The position numbers were made by a program, and so were the translations under genes. Below the pieces are notes generated by a model that worked only from the letters and a program-made list of their open reading frames with translations, was not told the DNA's origin and searched no databases. Positions 7,956-16,031 of a stretch of DNA of 64,000 bases are shown one piece after another. The stretch spans positions 310,001 through 374,000 of the forward strand of contig NZ_JAJGNP010000001.1 of assembly GCF_020782245.1 (NCBI RefSeq), read 5' to 3'. Position 1 is the first letter of the stretch. Each line of letters opens with the position of its first letter. The stretch comes from Sphingobium soli. Lineage in GTDB: Bacteria > Pseudomonadota > Alphaproteobacteria > Sphingomonadales > Sphingomonadaceae.

Positions 7956-8936
7956 CTATTCGCCGGTCGTCGGCAGCGGCTGGACTTCCAGGCGCGGCGG
8001 CGCGCTATTGTCCGGCAATGTGCGGGCGGGTGCAGGCGGCCCGACGATCGCACCGGTCGAGGACGGCGGCAAAGGCTGTACGGTCGCAGAGGACGGGACG
8101 TTCGCGCCCATATCGCCCGGCAGCGATTGTACGGTCGTAGACGACGATGAGGTGGCGGTGCCTGCGGCATCTCCGGGCGGCGGAGCGTTTGCCTCCAAAG
8201 CACTGGAATAGCTTGGCTGCCATCCCGGCGGCGGCGCTTCGCCCGGCGGCTTTGGCGGCGGCGGCAAGGGCGTCGGCGACACGATGACCGTCACGGTCGC
8301 GCCGAAACGCGACTGCCATTCCGCCAGGCGGCGCAGATAATCTTCATAAGCGGCGTAAAATTCCTGGAACGGCTTTTCCAGTTCCTCAAGCCATTCCGGA
8401 GCCATCAGCAGCAATTGCGACGAGGGCGTGGAAAGCATCTTTGCGCCGACGGCGACGGCAACCGGACAGAAATGCTTGATGACCGGTGGCAAGGCGAAGA
8501 AATTATACACCACCGTATTCAGCCGTTCACGCGATCCGATAGCCGCATTGCCATAAGCGACCTTGTAGTTGCGATCGACGGCCGCGTTGGCGGCCTTGAG
8601 AACCGGACCATGGACTGCCAATAACTGGTTATACTGGTTGCGCGCGGTCGCGCCATATTTGTCGCAATTGAGTGCCGCGACGTTGAGCGCCATGCGCACA
8701 TGCCACAGCGCGGTGTTGGACGTGACGCCCCGATTAGCGGTCAGATATTTGCCATCTTCATCCTTGGTCGGGATGGACATGCCTTCAGCGGCATTGTCCG
8801 GCGGCACAGGCCGTACGGTCGGCACCACGACAGGAGGCGGGGTGGGCGGCGGCGGTGGCGGCGGTGTCGAACAGGCAGCAAGAACCGCCAGCGAAACCAG
8901 GGAAATCCGGCCAGATAGTCGGCGCGAGACGAACAT
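7956..8936 (-). CDS. Proline-rich putative lipoprotein, function unknown
   Basis: A 326-residue exported protein. The signal peptide ends in a lipobox (SLAVLAACS), so Cys22 would be lipidated. It is followed by a proline-run spacer (TPPPPPPPTPPP), a folded middle region (about 60-215) with two cysteines (in LNCDKYG and KHFCPVA) and a long Ser/Pro/Thr-rich tail ending in LPTTGE. The start at 8936 was chosen for the signal peptide; the frame is open up to 9188 but overlaps the next gene. I do not recognise the central domain. Convergence with the HxlR gene (5-bp gap) gives no functional clue. An envelope-anchored, possibly peptidoglycan-spanning role is a guess. Confidence 0.7.
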   Translation of the reverse strand: MFVSRRLSGRISLVSLAVLAACSTPPPPPPPTPPPVVVPTVRPVPPDNAAEGMSIPTKDEDGKYLTANRGVTSNTALWHVRMALNVAALNCDKYGATARNQYNQLLAVHGPVLKAANAAVDRNYKVAYGNAAIGSRERLNTVVYNFFALPPVIKHFCPVAVAVGAKMLSTPSSQLLLMAPEWLEELEKPFQEFYAAYEDYLRRLAEWQSRFGATVTVIVSPTPLPPPPKPPGEAPPPGWQPSYSSALEANAPPPGDAAGTATSSSSTTVQSLPGDMGANVPSSATVQPLPPSSTGAIVGPPAPARTLPDNSAPPRLEVQPLPTTGE

Positions 8937-9022
8937 CAAATTCTCCGAGAGGATGATAGGCCGGTCATGCCGGGCAGTGGGCTCGAGGGGAATATGCCCA
9001 ACACTCGGTTTACCGCAAGGTT

Positions 9023-10036
9023 TCAGGCGGCTCGCCGCGCCAACGCCTGCGCGGCCTCCTCCATCAGTTGTGCGATGATGGTGGCGACCGGCTCCTCCTT
9101 CGTCACCATGCCGACCGATTGACCGGCCATCAGCGAGCCGCCTTCGACATCGCCATCGATCACCGCGCGGCGCAAAGCGCCCGCCCAATAATGTTCGATC
9201 TGCAATTGCGCCTCCATCATTTCGATGGTTCCGCCATCAAGCAGAGTGGCAACCTCGCGCTGCTTGGCGGTAAAGCTTTCGGTCCCGGCATTTTTAAGTG
9301 CGCGGACCGGAATGACCGGCAATCGCGCGTCGATCTGCACGCTCGCCACCGCGTCGCGGGCCGAAGCACGGAAAAACGCCTTCTTGAAATTGGGGTGGGC
9401 GATGCTTTCGGTCGCGCAGGCGAAACGGGTGCCAAGCTGCACCCCGGCCGCGCCCATTTCCAGATAGGCCGCGATCGCTTCGCCCCGGCCGATGCCGCCC
9501 GCGACGAAGACGGGTACTTGCTCCGCCATGTCTGGCAGGATTTCCTGCGCCAGCACACTGGTGGAAACCGGGCCGATATGGCCGCCAGCCTCCATCCCTT
9601 CGACCACCAGCGCGTCGACGCCCGAGCGCACCAACTTCTTGGCCAGGCTGAGCGCGGGCGCAAAGCAGATCAGCTTGGCACCCTTCTGCTTGATCGCCTC
9701 GATGCTGCCCTTGGGCGGCAGGCCGCCGGCCAGCACGACATGCCCGACCTCATGGCGCGCGCACACGTCGATCAGGTCGAACAGCTGCGGGTGCATGGTG
9801 ATGAGGTTGACGCCGAAGGGCCGGTCGGTCAGCGCTTTAGTCGCCGCGATCTCCCTATCCAGAAGTTCCGGCGTCATCGCCCCGCAGGCGATCACGCCAA
9901 AGCCGCCGGCGTTGGATATCGCCGCGACCAGATTGCGTTCGCTGACCCAGCTCATCGCGCCGCACAGGATCGCGGTTTCGCACCCTAGAAAATCCGTGCC
10001 GCGAGCCATGAGGGAGGCGAGTTTAGCGGTAGTCAT
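9023..10036 (-). CDS. Nitronate monooxygenase / FabK-like flavoprotein
   Basis: A 337-residue FMN-dependent TIM-barrel enzyme. The N-terminus (ILCGAMSWVSERNLVAAIS), the GVNLI strand, VVEGMEAGGHIG and VFVAGGIGRGEAIAAYLEMGAAGVQLGTRF match the 2-nitropropane dioxygenase/FabK family, including the phosphate-binding GGIG segment. Members oxidise nitronates or reduce enoyl-ACP; the AGGHIG stretch is common to both, so the substrate is undecided. The start at 10036 (MTTAKLASLM) is preferred: an ATG at 10081 would add residues encoded by an intergenic palindromic repeat. It lies downstream of aspartokinase on the same strand, with the repeat in between. Confidence 0.85.
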   Translation of the reverse strand: MTTAKLASLMARGTDFLGCETAILCGAMSWVSERNLVAAISNAGGFGVIACGAMTPELLDREIAATKALTDRPFGVNLITMHPQLFDLIDVCARHEVGHVVLAGGLPPKGSIEAIKQKGAKLICFAPALSLAKKLVRSGVDALVVEGMEAGGHIGPVSTSVLAQEILPDMAEQVPVFVAGGIGRGEAIAAYLEMGAAGVQLGTRFACATESIAHPNFKKAFFRASARDAVASVQIDARLPVIPVRALKNAGTESFTAKQREVATLLDGGTIEMMEAQLQIEHYWAGALRRAVIDGDVEGGSLMAGQSVGMVTKEEPVATIIAQLMEEAAQALARRAA

Positions 10037-10052
10037 GTATATGTACTTCTTG

Positions 10053-10143
10053 TCGTCATCCCCGCGCAGGCGGGGATCCACCTACCGGCGCTGCGACCGG
10101 CGATGGGGTGTGAGATGGATTCCCGCCTTCGCGGGAATGACGC
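10053..10143. repeat. Paired REP-like palindromic repeat
   Basis: Two 28-bp arms in inverted orientation (10053-10080 and 10116-10143) agree at all but a few positions. Each arm is itself a hairpin (CCCCGC/GCGGGG and TCCCGC/GCGGGA). They enclose a short GC-rich spacer with a further CCGGCG repeat. The element fills the gap between lysC and the nitronate monooxygenase gene. Elements of this look (translating as PRRRGS... and WIPAFAGMT) are widespread in alphaproteobacterial and other genomes; identification is from memory. Confidence 0.75.
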
Positions 10144-10162
10144 GTTTAGTAAAGAGGGAAGA

Positions 10163-11428
10163 TCAGACCGCCGGCGCATCGAGCCCATAGGCGGTGTGCA
10201 GGACACGCACCGCCAGTTCGGTTTCATCCTCGTCGATCAGCACGCTGACCTTGATCTCGCTGGTGGAGATCGCCTCGATATTGATGCCGCGATCGGCCAG
10301 CGTCTTGAACATGGTCGCCGCGACGCCCGCATGGCTGCGCATGCCCACGCCCACGACGCTGATCTTGGCGACTTCGGTATCCGTGATGATGCGGCGAAAA
10401 CCGATCTCTTCCTGGCGCGCTTCCAAAATGTCGACGCTGCGCGCCAGGTCGGCGCGCGGCACGGTGAAGGTCACGTCCGTTTCTTCCGTGTCCTTGCTGT
10501 CATTCTGGATGATCATGTCGACGTTGATCGCCGCATCCGCCAGCGGCGTGAAGATGCTGGCCACCGCGCCCGGCTTGTCAGGAACGCGCGTGACGATGAT
10601 CTTCGCCTCATTCTTGTCATGGGCGATGCCGGTGATGAGCTGACGTTCCATCTTCGTTTCCTTGAGCTTGGCTTCCAGGTCTCCGTCGCTCACGATCAGC
10701 GTGCCGGGAAGGTCATCCTGGGTGGGTTCATCGAAGGAAGAAAGCACCTGCACGACCACGCCTTCCTTCATGGCGAGGCCGACCGAGCGTGTTTGCAGCA
10801 CCTTGGCGCCGACCGAGGCCAGTTCGAGCATCTCTTCATAGGTGACGAGGTCGAGCTTGCGGGCGCGTGCAACGATGCGCGGATCGGTGGTATAGACGCC
10901 GTCAACGTCGGTGTAGATGTCGCAGCGGTCGGCCTTGATCGCCGCCGCCACGGCGACCGCCGACGTGTCGGATCCGCCGCGTCCCAGCGTGGACACGCGG
11001 CCATCGTCCATCATGCCCTGAAAACCCGGGATGACCGCGACCTGCCCCGCCTGCATCGCGGCAACCAGCGTGTCGGTTTCAATCGTTGAAATGCGCGCCT
11101 TGGCATGGGCCTCAATCGTGCGGATCGGCAATTGCCAACCCAGCCAGCTGCGCGCGTTTACACCCATCGACTTCAATGTCATGGCGAGCAGACCGCTCGT
11201 CACCTGCTCCCCGGATGCGACGACGACGTCATATTCGGCCGGGTCGTAAAGGGCAGAGGCTTCCTTGCAAAAACCGACCAGCCGATCGGTTTCGCCAGCC
11301 ATGGCGGAGACGACGACAGCGACTTCATGCCCTTGTCCCACGACATATTTGACGCGCGCGGCCACGTTGCGAATTCGCTCCATCCCCGCCATGGAGGTGC
11401 CGCCGAATTTCATCACGATGCGCGCCAT
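10163..11428 (-). CDS. lysC: Aspartate kinase
   Basis: The 421-residue cytoplasmic enzyme phosphorylates L-aspartate, the first step to lysine (and diaminopimelate), threonine and methionine. The kinase domain covers about 1-245, with KFGGTSM at residues 7-13 and the conserved GRGGSDTSAVA and DVDGVYTTDPR stretches. Two ACT domains cover about 265-420 and suggest feedback control by lysine/threonine. It is monofunctional and of normal length. The start at 11428 gives the canonical MARIVMKFGGTS. It is divergent from ubiG across 220 bp in which no clear operator or leader was seen. Diaminopimelate made from its product is used by MurE, encoded in the same window. Confidence 0.95.
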   Translation of the reverse strand: MARIVMKFGGTSMAGMERIRNVAARVKYVVGQGHEVAVVVSAMAGETDRLVGFCKEASALYDPAEYDVVVASGEQVTSGLLAMTLKSMGVNARSWLGWQLPIRTIEAHAKARISTIETDTLVAAMQAGQVAVIPGFQGMMDDGRVSTLGRGGSDTSAVAVAAAIKADRCDIYTDVDGVYTTDPRIVARARKLDLVTYEEMLELASVGAKVLQTRSVGLAMKEGVVVQVLSSFDEPTQDDLPGTLIVSDGDLEAKLKETKMERQLITGIAHDKNEAKIIVTRVPDKPGAVASIFTPLADAAINVDMIIQNDSKDTEETDVTFTVPRADLARSVDILEARQEEIGFRRIITDTEVAKISVVGVGMRSHAGVAATMFKTLADRGINIEAISTSEIKVSVLIDEDETELAVRVLHTAYGLDAPAV

Positions 11429-11648
11429 TTCTGTGCCGAACCTTGCCGTTATTATGAAAGAATATGTCCCCAAGGGGCGAAACGGCGCTTCTATTAGCAG
11501 CCGCGGTGGATATGGCAAGCAATCCGGAACCATGTGCGCCCATGATGGATGCACCTGTTGAGGTGCTGCACGACGCTCTTGCTGAACCGTCTCTTTGCCC
11601 GTGGCATATCGGCTGCTAGAAGCGTGGAACCCACCGATGAAGGCACAT

Positions 11649-12383
11649 ATGGCTGATAACGCTCAAGCGACGATCGATCCCAAGGAAGCCGCGCATTTCG
11701 GCGCTATGGCCGCCGACTGGTGGGACCCGCAGGGGTCGAGCGCGATGCTGCACAAGCTCAACCCGGTGCGGCTGCGCTATATCCGCGCCGCCATCGACCA
11801 GCAGTGGCCGGGTCGGGAAAAGGCATTCCGGCCGCTGGAGGGCCGGCGCGCGCTGGATGTCGGGTGCGGCGCCGGGTTGCTGACGGAACCGCTCGCAAGA
11901 CTGGGCGCGTCTGTCACCGGACTGGACGCCGCGCCGGAAAATATCGCTGCCGCGCTCAGCCACGCCGAAAGTCAGGGCCTCACCATAGACTATCGCGCAA
12001 CCCCGGTGGAAGAAATGGCGGAAGGCGGCTTTGACCTGGTGACGTCGATGGAAGTGATCGAACATGTCGTCGATCCGGCGACCTTCGTGCGCGCGCTGGC
12101 AAGCAAAGTCTCGCCTGACGGCCTGCTGATCCTGTCCACGCCCAACCGGACGCCATTGTCGCGTATCGCGATGATCACCGTGGGCGAAAGCATTGGCGGC
12201 ATTCCCAAAGGCACGCATGACTGGGGCAAATTCCTGACCCCCGAAGAACTCACGGCGTTGCTGGATGCGGCGGGAATGGACGTCATCGACAGCAGCGGGC
12301 TCAGTTTCGATCCCGCGCGCGGCTTTTGCCTGTCCGCGAACAAGGCGATCAACTATCTTCTGACCGCGCGGCCCAAGAGCTGA
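11649..12383 (+). CDS. ubiG: Ubiquinone biosynthesis O-methyltransferase
   Basis: A 244-residue SAM-dependent methyltransferase that methylates ring hydroxyls in two steps of ubiquinone synthesis. The SAM motif LDVGCGAGLL, the downstream VTGLDAAPENI and the EVIEHV stretch are typical of UbiG. The N-terminal FGAMAADWWDPQG also fits the family. The start at 11649 (MADNAQAT) has GAAGG upstream; ATGs at 11637 and 11595 are possible but lack a good ribosome binding site. E. coli UbiG has 240 residues, so the length agrees. The gene is convergent with the FAD oxidoreductase, with no gap. Confidence 0.93.
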   Translation: MADNAQATIDPKEAAHFGAMAADWWDPQGSSAMLHKLNPVRLRYIRAAIDQQWPGREKAFRPLEGRRALDVGCGAGLLTEPLARLGASVTGLDAAPENIAAALSHAESQGLTIDYRATPVEEMAEGGFDLVTSMEVIEHVVDPATFVRALASKVSPDGLLILSTPNRTPLSRIAMITVGESIGGIPKGTHDWGKFLTPEELTALLDAAGMDVIDSSGLSFDPARGFCLSANKAINYLLTARPKS

Positions 12384-13487
12384 TCAGCGCAATCGCTGCG
12401 GCCGATAGCAGTCGATTGGCAGGGCGGCAATCGCAGTCGGCAATGGCGATCGCGTGATCAGCGCGTGTCCCAGAAGCGCGGCGGCCGGCGCGGTCTGAAT
12501 GCCAAAGCCCCCCTGCCCGGCAAACCAGAAGAAGCCCGGCTGCACAGGATCATGGCCATAGATGGGGGCGCGATCGGGCGCAAAGCTGCGCAGCCCCGCC
12601 CAGCGATGCTCGATCCGCTCGACCGGCCAATCCACCACGGCTTCAAACCGGGCGACCGCTTCCGCCACCGCCAGTTCCTCCGGGGCGGCATCACAGGGCG
12701 GCGATGGCGCTTCGTCATGCGGTGTCAACCAGACGCGCCCCGGCCCTTCCGGCTTGAAATAGAAGCCCGCACGCAGGTCCATGACCAGCGGCAGATCGGC
12801 CGACGGCAAAGTGGGAACGCGCAATTGCACCACGGTGCGCCGCAAAGGCGTGATGCCGATAGGTGCGACGCCGCTGCGGCGGGCAATTTCATCGGCCCAT
12901 GCGCCCGCTGCATTGACCAGCAGGCCACACTGCACGGCGCCCTGGGACGTCTGGATATGCCAGTTGCCTGCATCCGCTCGCGCTGACTCGAGGCGCGCAT
13001 TCACCCATATCTCCCCGCCTTTCGCGGCGAAGCGACGGAGATAGGCCTGATGCAGCGCCGCCACGTCGATGTCGCGACAGCTTTCCTCCATCACGCCGAT
13101 GGTCCAGTCCGACCGGAGGCCCGGCACCAACGGCGCCGGATCCACGGGTTCGAGCGTCACGGTTCCCGCGAATCGCTGCAACAAGGCGTCGCGCAGCGGC
13201 GCATCGCCGCTACGCCCGACATGCAATGTGCGACGCGGCGAAAGGAACGTGCGATCGTGGAAATCAGGGTCGGGGGAGGCGAGCAGCGGCCCCGAGGCTG
13301 TCGTCAGCGGCTGCACCGCCGGGCCCCCATAGGTTTCTTCCCAGAATGCGACCGAACGACCCGTAGCGTGATAGCCCGGCTGTGGTTCCATTTCCAATAT
13401 CAGGACCGAGGCATCGGCCGCGAGATGCGCGCCCAAACTAGCGCCCGCCATACCGCCGCCCACGATGACGATATCAAAAGTCTTCAA
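12384..13487 (-). CDS. FAD-dependent oxidoreductase (DAO family)
   Basis: A 367-residue flavoprotein of the D-amino-acid oxidase/glycerol-3-phosphate dehydrogenase fold. The N-terminal dinucleotide motif is IVGGGMAGASLG (about 8-19), and the acidic end of strand 2 is VLILEMEPQPGYHATGRS. A second conserved part near the C-terminus reads FWFAGQGGFGIQTAPAAA. Related proteins oxidise amino acids or opine-like compounds, but no substrate can be assigned. Its ATG overlaps the stop of the upstream alpha/beta hydrolase by 4 bases, so the two are translationally coupled and probably work in one pathway. Confidence 0.87.
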   Translation of the reverse strand: MKTFDIVIVGGGMAGASLGAHLAADASVLILEMEPQPGYHATGRSVAFWEETYGGPAVQPLTTASGPLLASPDPDFHDRTFLSPRRTLHVGRSGDAPLRDALLQRFAGTVTLEPVDPAPLVPGLRSDWTIGVMEESCRDIDVAALHQAYLRRFAAKGGEIWVNARLESARADAGNWHIQTSQGAVQCGLLVNAAGAWADEIARRSGVAPIGITPLRRTVVQLRVPTLPSADLPLVMDLRAGFYFKPEGPGRVWLTPHDEAPSPPCDAAPEELAVAEAVARFEAVVDWPVERIEHRWAGLRSFAPDRAPIYGHDPVQPGFFWFAGQGGFGIQTAPAAALLGHALITRSPLPTAIAALPIDCYRPQRLR

Positions 13488-14470
13488 CGGGCGGCCTCGT
13501 CCAGAAACGCTTCGATCCGGCCAAACGCATCACGCCGCACCGGATCGAGTTCGCGCAGTATCTCGTGCGCGGCCTCGCGACCATAGACATGCAGGCGCGC
13601 GTTCGGCAGGCGCGCTGCGACGCGGCGAATGGCCGCGGTCGAAACAAGCTGATCGGCCTGCGCCGCCAGGATCAGGATCGGGCATCGGACGCGCGACAGG
13701 TCGTCATCCTGTTGCAACGCATGCGTCGATTCGAGCGCCTGATTGACCCAGGCCCAGCTTGGTGGCCCCAGCGCAATCTCGCGGCTATGGTCGCGCCACC
13801 AGATTTCGTCGGCATAGCGTTCGGGGTCATGGGTCAATCGCTTCTGACGAATTCGGCGCTGACGCTCCGATTCCTCCTTTTGCGTCCAGGCGCGCCTGTC
13901 CCCCAGCCCCCGCCAGAGCATCATCCGCGCCACGGCGACCGCCAGCCAGCGCGGCATAGGCCCGGTGTGCACCCCCAGCATCGGCGCTGTCAGAATCGCA
14001 GCATCGGGCTGCGTCATGCCTTCGCTGAGCGCACGCAGCAGCATATGCCCGCCCATCGAATGTCCAAGCATCGCGGTCGGCCCTTCACCATCCGCGCGCC
14101 AGTCCCGTGCAAGGTCGCGCAAGTCCTTGATATAATTGGTAAAGTCCGGAATGTGCCCGCACAAAGGATCATCTGTCAGCCGTCCCGACCCGCCCTGCCC
14201 GCGCCAGTCGAACGCCGTGACGGCCCAGCCACGCCGCGCCATATGGTCGATCAGTTCAAGATATTTCTCGATCATGTCGCCGCGACCGTTGATGACCAGC
14301 AGTCGGCCCCGCGCGCCGTCGCCCAGACGATAGCGGCGGATTGGCCAGCCGTCCCGCGCCTGCCAGAAGTCCAGCCGCCCGTTCATCGGCCAGGCGCGCC
14401 GGTCGAACGGCTGGGAGGCGGGGAATAGCGGCGAATCCATCGCGCGCATGGTTACGGTTTGGTAAGCCAT
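13484..14470 (-). CDS. Alpha/beta hydrolase, lysophospholipase-like
   Basis: A hydrolase of about 328 residues. The nucleophile elbow is GHSMGG, the oxyanion region fits LLVINGRGDMIEKYLEL, and FDWRGQGGSGR is typical of the lysophospholipase/monoacylglycerol lipase (PldB) group. The catalytic Asp and His probably lie in AAQADQLVS and REAAHEIL near the C-terminus. The start is uncertain: ATGs at 14503, 14470 and 14440 are all in frame and none has a strong ribosome binding site. It is coupled by a 4-base overlap to the FAD oxidoreductase and divergent from the Tad pilus operon. The substrate is unknown. Confidence 0.82.
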   Translation of the reverse strand: MAYQTVTMRAMDSPLFPASQPFDRRAWPMNGRLDFWQARDGWPIRRYRLGDGARGRLLVINGRGDMIEKYLELIDHMARRGWAVTAFDWRGQGGSGRLTDDPLCGHIPDFTNYIKDLRDLARDWRADGEGPTAMLGHSMGGHMLLRALSEGMTQPDAAILTAPMLGVHTGPMPRWLAVAVARMMLWRGLGDRRAWTQKEESERQRRIRQKRLTHDPERYADEIWWRDHSREIALGPPSWAWVNQALESTHALQQDDDLSRVRCPILILAAQADQLVSTAAIRRVAARLPNARLHVYGREAAHEILRELDPVRRDAFGRIEAFLDEAAR

Positions 14471-14491
14471 GCGGTCTAGGGAATAGTGCGC

Positions 14492-14965
14492 ATGTCGGGG
14501 CAATATTTCCAGTGGGCGCTGATGATCGCTCTGTGCGCGCTGCTGATCGCCGCGGCGATTACCGACATGCGTTCCAGGATCATTTCCAACCGCCTGAATA
14601 TGACCGTCGCCTTGCTGGCGCCGCTGTGGTGGCTGGCCTGCGGACTGGATGTCTGGCCGGCCATGGCGACGCAGCTGTTACTCGGCGCGATCGTCTTCGT
14701 GCTTTTCGCCGCCCTGTTCGCGCTGGGCATGATGGGCGGAGGCGACGTCAAGCTGCTTGGCGCACTGGCATTGTGGTTTCCCTGGCAGGTGCTGATGGTG
14801 CTGGTCATGCTGATGGCAGTGCTGGGAGGAGCGGTGACGCTGGTCGTCCTGATCCACCACCGAATCGCCAAAAAAGCCGGACAACCCGAGATTCCTTATG
14901 GTGTCGCCATCTCGCTCGCCGCTCTGTGGGTGATTGGCGAACGATATCTTAACCAATTTGCGTGA
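14492..14965 (+). CDS. cpaA: Prepilin peptidase, CpaA/TadV type
   Basis: The membrane aspartyl protease cleaves the leader of Flp-type prepilins and pseudopilins. The 157-residue product has about five transmembrane segments and the two catalytic aspartates of GxGD proteases: one in AAITDMRSR near residue 25 and one in GGGDVKLLGA. It lacks the N-methyltransferase domain of PilD, as usual for CpaA. The ATG at 14492 has AGGGAA 8-9 bases upstream; a GTG at 14486 is an alternative. It is the first gene of the Tad operon, 51 bp before cpaB. No Flp pilin gene is found next to it, which is unusual. Confidence 0.9.
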   Translation: MSGQYFQWALMIALCALLIAAAITDMRSRIISNRLNMTVALLAPLWWLACGLDVWPAMATQLLLGAIVFVLFAALFALGMMGGGDVKLLGALALWFPWQVLMVLVMLMAVLGGAVTLVVLIHHRIAKKAGQPEIPYGVAISLAALWVIGERYLNQFA

Positions 14966-15016
14966 TGAGTGGGGCAATGGGGGTATGGCACCCGCTCGAG
15001 GGAGGCGTTTTTCGTC

Positions 15017-16030
15017 ATGGATGCTAAGAAGATCGTGCTGCTTGTTGGCGCGCTGATCATAGCCGTTACAACAGCGCTGCTCGCGCGCAACATGCTAAGT
15101 TCGTCGAGCACGCCATCTGTTAATGCCGCCAATATGCCGATCGAGGCTGACCAGCCGCATGTGCTGGTGGCCGTCAAGGCGTTGCCGGTCGGGACCATCC
15201 TCGATGCGGAAAGCTTCCGCTTCCAGCCCTGGCCCAAGGATCTTGTCGAGCAGGCCTATTATCTGCGCGGTCAGGCCGATCCGGCCAGACTGGCGGGCAG
15301 CGTCATCCGCACTGCCATCACGGCGGGGCAGCCGCTGACGCAAGGCTCTCTCGTGAAGCCCGGTGATCGCGGCTTCCTGGCGGCCGCACTGGCGCCGGGC
15401 ATGCGCGCCGTGACGGTGCCCGTGTCGGCCCAGACGTCCGTTGCCGGCTTCGTCTTTCCGGGCGACCGCATCGACCTGGTCCTGACGCAAAGCGTCGCGG
15501 GCGGCGGCGATGGCGAACCGCTCAAGGTGTCGGAAACCATCCTGCGCAACCTGCGCGTGCTGGCGACCGATCAGCGGATGGATGCGCTTGGCCCCGACGG
15601 AAAGCCGGTCGTCCAGACCTATTCCAACGTCACCTTGGAAGTGACGCCCAAGATTGCCGAAAAGATCGCGGTGGCGCAGACCGTCGGATCACTGTCGATG
15701 TCGCTGCGGTCGATGGCGGACACGCCGTCTGACCTCGACGCCGCCATTGCCGGCGCTGACGTCGACCTGCCCGAAGGCGCAAGCCCGGCGGCGGAAAAGG
15801 CGATCCTCGCCAAGCTCGCCGCGCGGCCGGTCGACCGGGGCAGCACTTATTCCACCGGAGCGGACGTGTCGCGCTACCAGCGCAGCTCGGTCCCGGCCAA
15901 GGCAGAGGCACCCGTGCCGCCCGCCATGGCCGCCAACGGCGCGCCGGTCGGCACTGTCGCGTTCAAGGGGCCGACGATCCGGGTGGCGCGCGGCACCACT
16001 GTGACCGAAGTTCCGGTCGGGGGGAAGTAA
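15017..16030 (+). CDS. cpaB: Flp pilus assembly protein CpaB/RcpC
   Basis: A 337-residue protein with one N-terminal membrane anchor (about 5-24) and a periplasmic SAF/CpaB domain (about 50-220: ALPVGTILDAESF, AITAGQPLTQGSL, GFVFPGDRIDLVLTQ). CpaB is thought to act with the secretin in the outer part of the Tad machine and possibly to bind peptidoglycan. The C-terminal quarter is low in complexity. The start at 15017 has GGAGG about 12 bases upstream and gives a clean signal anchor; earlier in-frame ATGs lack this. One base separates its stop from the secretin gene. Confidence 0.92.
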   Translation: MDAKKIVLLVGALIIAVTTALLARNMLSSSSTPSVNAANMPIEADQPHVLVAVKALPVGTILDAESFRFQPWPKDLVEQAYYLRGQADPARLAGSVIRTAITAGQPLTQGSLVKPGDRGFLAAALAPGMRAVTVPVSAQTSVAGFVFPGDRIDLVLTQSVAGGGDGEPLKVSETILRNLRVLATDQRMDALGPDGKPVVQTYSNVTLEVTPKIAEKIAVAQTVGSLSMSLRSMADTPSDLDAAIAGADVDLPEGASPAAEKAILAKLAARPVDRGSTYSTGADVSRYQRSSVPAKAEAPVPPAMAANGAPVGTVAFKGPTIRVARGTTVTEVPVGGK

Positions 16031-16031
16031 G

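Noticed and set aside
10037..10081. N-terminal extension MDPRLRGDDD of the nitronate monooxygenase
   Set aside because: These codons lie in the palindromic repeat; the same peptide appears wherever such repeats are translated, so the start at 10036 is preferred.
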